A stretch of 6,023 nt of DNA, from positions 1 to 6,023 of the forward strand of contig JAJYPQ010000266.1 in NCBI GenBank assembly GCA_021795255.1, in the 5' to 3' direction. The stretch comes from Pseudomonadota bacterium. GTDB lineage: Bacteria; Pseudomonadota; Gammaproteobacteria; Acidiferrobacterales; Acidiferrobacteraceae. The notes beneath the pieces were generated by a model that saw only the letters and a program-made list of their open reading frames with translations, had not been told where the DNA came from and did no database searches. This document shows positions 1 through 5,453 of this stretch, piece after piece (position 1 is the first letter of the stretch; the number at the start of each line of letters is the position of its first letter). The position numbers and the translations under genes are program-made.

Positions 1-1174
1 TCTGTGGGTGGCGAGCGGGGCGGTGGACGACGGCGAATTCCTGACGTTCATGGCGCTCAGGCTGGCCGGAATCTCCGGTCTTTTATATGTCGCCGCGGGC
101 GTCGCGTATCTCCTGTCGTTCAAGGTCTTGGCCGTAGCGCTGTTTGCGCTGCCTGCCTACCAAGTCTTTAGCGTCGGCCTCAGTGCTGCGCGCGCGCGGT
201 TGTGGCGGCGGCGCGAGGCGCTGGTGCTGGTGTTCGCGTCGCTTGTGACCTCGGCATGGATATTCGCCCTACTCCTGGCACACCACGGCTATTGGGCCCC
301 TATACTCGGTCAGGTTTTGGGGGCCTATAGCACAGCCTTTGTCATGATCGCTTATGTCATGACCCGAAATCTGCCACGGCTGCGATGGCCGGGCGCGTGG
401 CGACGGGCATTTTGGGGGACGGCGCTGCCGGTATTTCTGGGGTCTGCGGTATTTGCCATAGGCGAACTTGCCGATCGCCTCGTAATACGCCACGTCTTGG
501 GTCTTGCCGATCTCGGCGTCTATGTCATGGCGCTTACGTTGTTCAACGTGCTAAACAAGCCCGTCCATATGCTGTCACGGGTGCTGCTCTCGCATTTTTC
601 GCAAGCCGACCACGGCGTCGGTCACGCCGGGGCCCTCGAGATCGTACGCATCAATCTTGTTGTGCTGCCGCTCATGGGGCTTGCCGCAGCCGCGGTCCTG
701 CCATGGATCATGCCGTTTCTTCTAAACCGCGATTACGCGCAGGCCTTCCCGGTATTCGCAGTGCTGACCGTGGTCATCCTTGTCAAGGCCATCGAGCTTG
801 TGCAATCGAGCGTCGCGGTAGCGCAAAATTCAGCGACGAGCAACATGCGCGCCCAAGTCGTGGCGCTCGCGGCCTACGGCATGGCGGTGTTTTTTTTGAC
901 GCGCGCCTTCGGTCTCATCGGCGTGGCATGGGCGGTGGTTCTGCGTTGGACGGTGCTGACCGTGGTCCAGCGGCTCGATCTCAAGCGCCGGGGGGTCGAT
1001 ATCCTGCCATCCCACCTTTTGGTGCGCGCAAGTGTGGCCTATCTCGTGGCGCTGGCATTTTTCCCAATCGCGCCGTGGTTCATGGGTATCGCCTACCTCG
1101 CTCTCGGGGCCGTGTTTCGGCTGTGGCGCGCCCCGCGTGCCTGGCGTTTGGCCATAGGCCGTGCTCAGAACTAA
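1..1174 (+). CDS. Polysaccharide repeat-unit flippase, Wzx/PST-type (5'-partial)
   Basis: Probable lipid-linked oligosaccharide flippase that moves undecaprenyl-diphosphate-linked repeat units across the inner membrane. The reading frame is open to the left edge. The GTG at 8 has no visible ribosome-binding site and the protein begins in mid-fold, so I treat the gene as truncated, lacking perhaps 60-90 N-terminal residues (inference from usual lengths of roughly 410-480). Numbering from codon 8, 388 residues are visible, with about ten to twelve hydrophobic segments (for example 19-37, 72-91, 97-118, 138-152, 212-238, 247-264, 284-300, 303-321, 338-357). The stretch ADRLVIRHVLGLADLGVYVM (155-174) resembles the conserved 'DR..i...lg...lG.Y' region of PST transporters. 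The remainder is short loops with basic cytoplasmic patches such as RLWRRRE (64-70). It ends in TAA, 21 bases before the polymerase gene. The fold is clear from the hydrophobic pattern; the substrate cannot be read from sequence. A MATE- or MVF-type relative is less likely in this context. Confidence 0.85.
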   Translation, partial: LWVASGAVDDGEFLTFMALRLAGISGLLYVAAGVAYLLSFKVLAVALFALPAYQVFSVGLSAARARLWRRREALVLVFASLVTSAWIFALLLAHHGYWAPILGQVLGAYSTAFVMIAYVMTRNLPRLRWPGAWRRAFWGTALPVFLGSAVFAIGELADRLVIRHVLGLADLGVYVMALTLFNVLNKPVHMLSRVLLSHFSQADHGVGHAGALEIVRINLVVLPLMGLAAAAVLPWIMPFLLNRDYAQAFPVFAVLTVVILVKAIELVQSSVAVAQNSATSNMRAQVVALAAYGMAVFFLTRAFGLIGVAWAVVLRWTVLTVVQRLDLKRRGVDILPSHLLVRASVAYLVALAFFPIAPWFMGIAYLALGAVFRLWRAPRAWRLAIGRAQN

Positions 1175-1181
1175 AGAAATC

Positions 1182-1187
1182 AGGAGG
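1182..1187 (+). promoter_or_regulatory. Strong ribosome-binding site for the polymerase gene
   Basis: A full AGGAGG Shine-Dalgarno sequence lies 8 bases before the ATG at 1196, in the only non-coding gap of the window (1175-1195). It fixes the start of the polymerase gene. No promoter or terminator fits in this 21-base gap, so transcription must continue from upstream. Confidence 0.85.
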
Positions 1188-1195
1188 AATACACA

Positions 1196-2479
1196 ATGTT
1201 GATGTCGCAAGCGGCGCAAAGAAAACCGGGACCTGGCGGCGCACGTGGCCCGTGGGAGTCGGCGCGTATTGTCGAGACGCCACTTGCCAATCGCTTAACA
1301 CTCGCATCCATGTTTGTGTTTTTAGCAAAGATTGGCAACTTGCCGCATCTTGGGCATTTCGAGATTGGAAAGATTATGATTGGTTTGTCTGTGTTGGCGC
1401 TCCTTTTTGAAGGAGGCGGTTGGAAAGAGGGTCTTTTAAGCCATCCCGTAATGCGGGCTTATATAGGACTTTTCTTCATGGGCCTTATGACAATACCAAT
1501 TTCGATTTGGCCAGGCGGAAGCGCGCGCTTTTTGTTTGGCAACTATCTCAAGGATATGGTGCTGGTTGTGTTGTTAATCGTAACCACAAGGACCCCAAAA
1601 GACGTGCGCCGGATGTTGTGGACAATAATAATAAACACGTTGATCCTAGACGCCGTCCTTCTTCATTATGGCGATAACAAGATCACGATCGTTCATCTCG
1701 GAAAAAACGAAATTGCGATGACCTCAGTAATCGCATTTGGCATGCTGCTCGGCCTACCGGTGAGCGGATTCGGGATCATCTTTAAGTGGCTTTCGGGAAT
1801 AATGCTTGTATTTGCTACCTTTATGAGTGTGTCGCGCGGCAGCTATCTTGGTATAGCGGCAGTGCTCATGTTGTATATGTACCTACGATTCGGGCGGCGT
1901 GCAGGGCTTGCGATGGTAGGAGGCGTGCTTGTAGCGCTGGCGCTCGTGGTCGGCGCTTACGAATTCGGCCCCCCTAAGGTGCATCATGCAGTGGATACGT
2001 TGGTGCATATACAGAAAGATTACAACCTGACGGCGCGTACTGGACGTATAGCGATCTGGAAACGTGGGCTTAAGATTATTCAGGCGCATCCATTGGGTGT
2101 CGGCATGCGGAATTTTCCTATAGCCGAGGGGCATATCGTCGAGGATGTCATTGGCGAGCGCTGGATGGATGCGCACAACGCGCTTCTCGAGGTGACGGCT
2201 GAGCTTGGAATATTGGGCGGGATCGTGTTTTTGACCCTCTTGAAGCGCGGCATTCAGACCGCAAACCATCTGCGTAAGAACACCTCCCACAGGGACATGT
2301 CGCGGATCGGTCTTTCTTTAGTATTGGCGTTGTGCGCGTACTTTGTGACGGCGTTGTTTTTGTCCGAGGCGTATGCGGTGATTTTGTACATACAAATGGG
2401 GGCAATCATCGCCGCCGACCGAGTGTATCGCTATATGACTATGAGGGAAGGCCATGTCGTATCTCGACCGGGTGCGTAG
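1196..2479 (+). CDS. O-antigen polymerase / O-antigen ligase family membrane protein (Wzy_C superfamily)
   Basis: Predicted polytopic inner-membrane protein of 427 residues that joins undecaprenyl-linked repeat units (Wzy polymerase) or transfers glycan to an acceptor (ligase). The ATG is fixed by AGGAGG at 1182. After a hydrophilic Gly/Pro/Arg-rich leader (1-30) come many hydrophobic segments (about 34-46, 58-71, 87-104, 120-130, 141-155, 173-190, 192-211, 215-230, 236-254). A periplasmic loop of about 255-330 follows, then segments near 333-349, 371-390 and 392-407. Superfamily marks seen are SRG at 213-215 before a helix, TGR with a following Trp (282-288), HPLGVG (298-303) and AHN (326-328) followed by E..G.LG. 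This is the usual Wzy_C/WaaL pattern around the catalytic loop. Polymerase is favoured over ligase because of the adjacent flippase and glycosyltransferases. The gene is much more AT-rich than its neighbours and uses at least 12 ATA isoleucine codons, common for transferred wzy genes. Its end overlaps the next gene by 26 bases. Confidence 0.85.
   Translation: MLMSQAAQRKPGPGGARGPWESARIVETPLANRLTLASMFVFLAKIGNLPHLGHFEIGKIMIGLSVLALLFEGGGWKEGLLSHPVMRAYIGLFFMGLMTIPISIWPGGSARFLFGNYLKDMVLVVLLIVTTRTPKDVRRMLWTIIINTLILDAVLLHYGDNKITIVHLGKNEIAMTSVIAFGMLLGLPVSGFGIIFKWLSGIMLVFATFMSVSRGSYLGIAAVLMLYMYLRFGRRAGLAMVGGVLVALALVVGAYEFGPPKVHHAVDTLVHIQKDYNLTARTGRIAIWKRGLKIIQAHPLGVGMRNFPIAEGHIVEDVIGERWMDAHNALLEVTAELGILGGIVFLTLLKRGIQTANHLRKNTSHRDMSRIGLSLVLALCAYFVTALFLSEAYAVILYIQMGAIIAADRVYRYMTMREGHVVSRPGA
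2443..2450 (+). promoter_or_regulatory. Ribosome-binding site inside the polymerase gene for the acyltransferase
   Basis: The purine run GAGGGAAG lies within the last codons of the polymerase gene. Its GAGG (2443-2446) is 7 bases before the ATG at 2454. This supports that ATG as the acyltransferase start even though it creates a 26-base overlap, and suggests coupled translation. Confidence 0.65.
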
Positions 2480-3179
2480 GCGCGAGGGGCCGCTTGCCGA
2501 CGCCTTGTACCGCGCTTACAAGAGGATGCAGCACCTCAATATGCCGCAGGTGCCCATGGTTTACGCTTTTTTAGCCAAGGAGCGCGTGGCGCGCCGCCAT
2601 GTCGGCGGCTGGATCAAGCGCAAGCTCTATGACGAACCGCTATTTCGCCGTCAGTGCGATGCCTGCGGTCGCGGTCTGTGCTTGTTCGACGGCATTCCGG
2701 GGATCTGGGGCGGGCTTTCTCTAAAGATCGGAAATGATGTCGTGATGCACGGCACATCGACCCTGGTAGGGGCTAAGGTATTCGACAAGCCTCGGCTGAT
2801 TATAGGCGACCGCAGTCATTGTGGGTCGTACTTTTCGGTAGCGGTCGGTGCCGATGTCACCATCGGAAGCGATGTATTGATTGGCAACAGAGTCTCGATA
2901 TTCGCTTACGACAGCCATCCGCGCGATCCGGTACAGCGCGCGGCAGGCATGCCCGCCGAACCTGAGAGCAGTCGACCAATCGTGATTGAAGACGGGGCGT
3001 GGATCTGCATGGGCGCCATCATTTTGAAAGGAGTGACAATTGGCCAAAACGCGATCGTGGCGGCCGGGGCGGTGGTGGTAGAAGACGTCCCTTCATGCAG
3101 TGTGGTGGGGGGCAACCCCGCGCGCGTGCTATCCCCGCCCTCGGGCTGGCCGCGCAAGGCGCGTTCTGGGCAGGCGTGA
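2454..3179 (+). CDS. Hexapeptide-repeat acyltransferase (LbH / CatB-NodL-LacA-like)
   Basis: Predicted cytoplasmic acyl-CoA-dependent O- or N-acyltransferase of 241 residues, likely acetylating a sugar of the repeat unit or its nucleotide-sugar precursor. Residues 1-65 are a basic, largely helical N-terminal extension. From about 88 to 225 the protein shows imperfect hexapeptide repeats of the [LIV]-G-x4 kind (LKIGNDVV, LIIGDRSH, VTIGSDVLIGNRV, VTIGQNAIV), diagnostic of the left-handed beta-helix fold. H155 in AYDSHPRD sits where this family places its catalytic histidine, on the loop interrupting the helix. The end, VVGGNPARVL (217-226), is the standard closing motif of these acetyltransferases. 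A short basic tail follows. Three cysteines (C68, C71, C76) lie just before the helix; with only three in CxxC-x4-C spacing I do not call a metal site. The gene starts inside the polymerase gene and ends one base before the next ATG. Serine or maltose acetyltransferase is a less likely name given the context; the acceptor is unknown. Confidence 0.88.
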   Translation: MSYLDRVRRREGPLADALYRAYKRMQHLNMPQVPMVYAFLAKERVARRHVGGWIKRKLYDEPLFRRQCDACGRGLCLFDGIPGIWGGLSLKIGNDVVMHGTSTLVGAKVFDKPRLIIGDRSHCGSYFSVAVGADVTIGSDVLIGNRVSIFAYDSHPRDPVQRAAGMPAEPESSRPIVIEDGAWICMGAIILKGVTIGQNAIVAAGAVVVEDVPSCSVVGGNPARVLSPPSGWPRKARSGQA

Positions 3180-3180
3180 C

Positions 3181-4332
3181 ATGCAGGCGACAATTTTAAG
3201 ACATTATCCACGAATCGACACGGTGCCGCGAATCGTGGCGTTGATATCGACGCGTATCGTGGGAGGTCCCGCCAAGGGGCTTTTGCAAGTCATACCAGAC
3301 CTGCACCGCCGCGGTCGCTTTGAAGTGGTTTTGTGTACCTTTGCCGGCACAAACGAGGCGGAATCGCCGTTTATTGCCGCGGCGCGCGCCTGTGGCATAC
3401 AGGTCACCATTTTGCGTCAGCGCCATCACTGGGACTTACGGCCGCTACTTTTATTGCGCAAGCTTCTCGACTCTCCGGGCGCAATCATACAGACACACGG
3501 CTACAAGGAGGCCGTGTTCGGGTTAGCGGTAAAACGCCTGTCGGGCCGCCCGTGGATCGCATTTATGCACGGAACCACCGAGGAAAATGTCAAGGTGCGT
3601 CTCTATCATCGCATCGATCGCGTGCTTACGGGGCACGCGGACGTTATCGTCTCCGTGTCGCGGGAGCTTGCCGACCGCATGGTAAAGCCCCGGCACAGAA
3701 CGAAGCTTGCGATCATCGAAAACGCCATTGAGCCCCCGCTGGGGACGCAGGGTGCGCGATCCGCGCCACGGCCATCATGGCGGACGCAAGGCTCGGTGAT
3801 CGGTTGCATAGGCCGCTTGAGCCGAGAAAAAGGCCAGATGCTGCTGCTCGAGGCGGCGGGCCGGTTGGCCCGCCAAGGGGCGCGCTTTACTCTCGTTTTG
3901 GCGGGCGACGGGCCGGACCGGGATCTGCTGCACGAGAAGGCCGACACCGAGGGTGTCGGCGGGCGCGTGCGCTTTTTGGGGCATGTGGCGTGCGCCGACG
4001 AGATTTACGCCAATATCGACATGCTGGTGTTGCCTTCTTATCGCGAGGGCATGCCGAACGTCATCCTCGAGGCCATGCAGTGGCGGCTGCCAATCGTGGC
4101 AACGGCGGTGGGTGCCGTGCCCGAGATGCTGGTTCATGGCGTGTCTGGCCTGCTGGTGCATCCTGGCGACTCCATCGCGCTTGCGCGTGCCATGGCATCG
4201 ATGATGAGTGATCCTGATAAGGCCGAGCGCATGGCCCGCAAGGCAGGCGAAACGTTGTATCCACGCTTCTCCTTGGAGCGGCGCGTGGAACTTTTCGAAA
4301 GCCTTTATAGCCGCGTCTTGGAGGCAGTATGA
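3181..4332 (+). CDS. Glycosyltransferase family 4 (GT-B fold)
   Basis: Predicted retaining GT-B glycosyltransferase of 383 residues that moves a sugar from a nucleotide donor to the growing lipid-linked repeat unit at the cytoplasmic membrane face. The N-terminal domain begins RIVALISTRIVGGPAKG (17-33) with a glycine-rich loop, and HG at 130-131 follows a beta strand. The C-terminal donor domain shows the family 4 signature IGCIGRLSREKG (207-218), LAGDGPDRD (240-248), FLGHV (265-269) and the EX7E motif, E289 and E297 in YREGMPNVILEAM. Then come VATAVGAVPEM and GLLVHPGD (323-330). Length is normal for the family. I chose ATG 3181 because it sits one base after the acyltransferase stop with AGG (3172-3174) 6 bases upstream. 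The frame stays open to an upstream GTG at 3100, but those 27 extra residues are Arg-rich, unlike the family, and would overlap the acyltransferase by 80 bases. Two strong inverted repeats lie inside the gene. Donor and linkage cannot be deduced. Confidence 0.92.
   Translation: MQATILRHYPRIDTVPRIVALISTRIVGGPAKGLLQVIPDLHRRGRFEVVLCTFAGTNEAESPFIAAARACGIQVTILRQRHHWDLRPLLLLRKLLDSPGAIIQTHGYKEAVFGLAVKRLSGRPWIAFMHGTTEENVKVRLYHRIDRVLTGHADVIVSVSRELADRMVKPRHRTKLAIIENAIEPPLGTQGARSAPRPSWRTQGSVIGCIGRLSREKGQMLLLEAAGRLARQGARFTLVLAGDGPDRDLLHEKADTEGVGGRVRFLGHVACADEIYANIDMLVLPSYREGMPNVILEAMQWRLPIVATAVGAVPEMLVHGVSGLLVHPGDSIALARAMASMMSDPDKAERMARKAGETLYPRFSLERRVELFESLYSRVLEAV
3855..3874 (+). repeat. Perfect 8-bp inverted repeat with 4-nt loop inside the GT4 gene
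   Basis: GGCGGGCC (3855-3862) is followed by the loop GGTT and its exact reverse complement GGCCCGCC (3867-3874). The stem is entirely G:C, so an RNA hairpin here would be very stable. It lies in coding sequence for AAGRLARQ near residues 225-232, and may be a chance product of GC-rich codons. Confidence 0.8.
3940..3960 (+). repeat. Perfect 9-bp inverted repeat with 3-nt loop inside the GT4 gene
   Basis: GCCGACACC (3940-3948), loop GAG, then GGTGTCGGC (3952-3960) form a perfect hairpin. It is in frame and encodes ADTEGVG (residues 254-260), a surface-loop-like segment before the FLGH strand. A run of five T begins 12 bases after the stem (3973-3977), too far away and with GC-rich sequence between for an ordinary intrinsic terminator. 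Confidence 0.85.
4320..4324 (+). promoter_or_regulatory. Ribosome-binding site for the GT2 gene
   Basis: GGAGG ends 4 bases before the ATG at 4329 and 13 bases before a second in-frame ATG at 4338. The first spacing is short and the second long. The ATGA overlap with the GT4 stop favours 4329, but the start may be at either codon, a difference of three residues. Confidence 0.6.
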
Positions 4333-5453
4333 GCGTCATGTTCTGGGCGGCGTTTGCATTCACGGCGTATACCTACATAGGGTATCCGGTGCTTTTGTGG
4401 GTATGGGCACAAATGCGCCCCGCAAACCCAATCTACCATTGGGGTCCAGAGCTTCCCAAAGTCGCGGTTGTGATCCCGGCCTACAACGAGCAATCCGTGA
4501 TTGCGGAAAAGTTGCGCGTCGTGCTGGCCTCGCATTATCCGCGCGAACGGCTACGCGTGCTGGTGGTGTCCGATGGCTCATCGGACAATACCGTAGCCGC
4601 CGCCCGTTCGGTGTCAGATCCCAGACTTATCGTGATCTGCAGAAGTGTCCGGTTGGGCAAGATGGCGACTGTCAACTATGCCATGAGCTTCGTTTGCGAA
4701 CCCATTGTCATCATGACCGACGCAGGAGAGATGTTCGACGAGGACACGGTGCCGCGCCTGGTGGCGCGTTTTTCCGATCCCGCCATGGGGGCCGTATCCG
4801 CTGAGCTTGGACTCGTGGCGTTGTACACCGGATTTAGTCACAGTCTCGGGGCCTACTGGCGTTATGAGAAAATGATTCGCGCCCTGGAGGCGGTCGTGGG
4901 ATCGGTAGTCGGGGTGACGGGACCGGCTTACGCCATTCGCCGATCGTTGTTTCGCCCGCTGCCGGCCGACACTATTCTGGATGATCTCGCGATCCCGCTC
5001 GAGGTCATAAAACAGGGCTACCGGGTCGGCTACGAGCGGCGCGCATTTGCTTTTGAGCGTGCCACCCAGGGCAGTCGTCACGAGTTTGTGCGCAAGCGCC
5101 GGACGCTCGCCGGAAACTACCAGATCATAGCCCGCTATTGGCGGCTCTTGCTGCCGCAAAGCCCGATCGCCTGGCAGTTCTGGTCGCACAAGGTGTTCCG
5201 ACTTCTGGTTCCTTACGCGCTCATGCTCATGCTCATAGGCAGCTTTGGTCTGCCATGGCCCTTGCGTGCGGTCGTGTTTGGGGCCCAGGGCCTGTTCTAC
5301 GGGCTCGCTCTGACAGCGGTGTTCGTGCGATACTCGAAGCGTCCATGGCTCAACATTCCGTACGCTTTTTGTGTATTAAATTGGGCCGCGGTCGCCGGGT
5401 CTTACTATTATCTGGCGGGACGATTATCGGTGCGATGGGAGAAGGTAAAGTGA
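4329..5453 (+). CDS. Membrane-anchored glycosyltransferase family 2 (CESA-like, GT-A fold)
   Basis: Predicted inverting GT-A glycosyltransferase of 374 residues, with its catalytic domain on the cytoplasmic side of the inner membrane. One N-terminal membrane segment (about 5-27) precedes the catalytic domain. That domain shows VVIPAYNE (47-54), VVSDGSSDNT (79-88) for nucleotide binding, LGKMATVNYA (109-118), the metal-site position MTDAG (D131) and VTGPAYAIRRSLF (196-208). The probable catalytic base lies in ILDDLAIPLEV (D218/D219), and RKRRTLAGN (255-263) stands where processive enzymes carry QxxRW. About three hydrophobic segments follow (290-308, 313-333, 344-362). This one-plus-three layout resembles the cellulose-synthase-like GT2 subgroup rather than soluble GT2 enzymes. 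The TDAG motif differs from the DAN or DxD expected in relatives as I recall them. The gene overlaps the upstream stop as ATGA and the downstream GTG start as GTGA. Whether it adds one sugar or is processive cannot be decided from sequence; its place in a Wzx/Wzy cluster suggests single additions. Confidence 0.88.
   Translation: MSVMFWAAFAFTAYTYIGYPVLLWVWAQMRPANPIYHWGPELPKVAVVIPAYNEQSVIAEKLRVVLASHYPRERLRVLVVSDGSSDNTVAAARSVSDPRLIVICRSVRLGKMATVNYAMSFVCEPIVIMTDAGEMFDEDTVPRLVARFSDPAMGAVSAELGLVALYTGFSHSLGAYWRYEKMIRALEAVVGSVVGVTGPAYAIRRSLFRPLPADTILDDLAIPLEVIKQGYRVGYERRAFAFERATQGSRHEFVRKRRTLAGNYQIIARYWRLLLPQSPIAWQFWSHKVFRLLVPYALMLMLIGSFGLPWPLRAVVFGAQGLFYGLALTAVFVRYSKRPWLNIPYAFCVLNWAAVAGSYYYLAGRLSVRWEKVK
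5219..5236 (+). repeat. Three tandem GCTCAT hexamers in the GT2 gene
   Basis: GCTCAT occurs three times back to back. In frame it contributes to ALMLMLI (residues 297-303), the core of a membrane segment. The unit is a multiple of three, so copy-number change would add or remove a Leu-Met pair without shifting the frame. It is short and may simply reflect codon choice in a hydrophobic helix. Confidence 0.7.
5437..5441 (+). promoter_or_regulatory. Ribosome-binding site deciding a GTG start
   Basis: GGGAG within the last codons of the GT2 gene lies 8 bases before the GTG at 5450. Together with the GTGA stop/start overlap it supports GTG 5450 as the start of the last gene, which has no early in-frame ATG (the first is codon 142). 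Confidence 0.65.

Noticed and set aside
1175..1195. Promoter or attenuator in the only intergenic gap
   Set aside because: Twenty-one bases hold just a ribosome-binding site; there is no -10/-35 pair or hairpin.
385..1410. 341-codon + strand open frame overlapping the flippase and polymerase genes
   Set aside because: Its translation is Arg/Gly/Ala/Pro-rich without domain character. It spans two well-supported genes in another frame and is a shadow of GC-rich coding sequence.
3100..3180. Upstream GTG start extending the GT4 protein by 27 residues
   Set aside because: The extension is Arg-rich, unlike family N-termini, and would overlap the acyltransferase by 80 bases. ATG 3181 follows the acyltransferase stop directly and has AGG at suitable spacing.
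3940..3977. Intrinsic terminator at the 9-bp hairpin
   Set aside because: The T run begins 12 bases after the stem, with GC-rich sequence between, and the site is inside an intact gene.
3777..4211. 144-codon + frame within the GT4 gene
   Set aside because: It is an out-of-frame shadow of the EX7E-containing glycosyltransferase, with Arg/Gly/Ala-rich low-complexity translation.
4559..4566. GCTGGTGG, identical to the E. coli Chi site
   Set aside because: A single 8-mer in a GC-rich gene is expected by chance in a few kilobases, and Chi sequence varies between lineages.
4614..5189. 191-codon antisense open frame under the GT2 gene
   Set aside because: It lies entirely opposite a gene with clear GT2 motifs, has no recognisable domain, and its composition is that of an antisense shadow.
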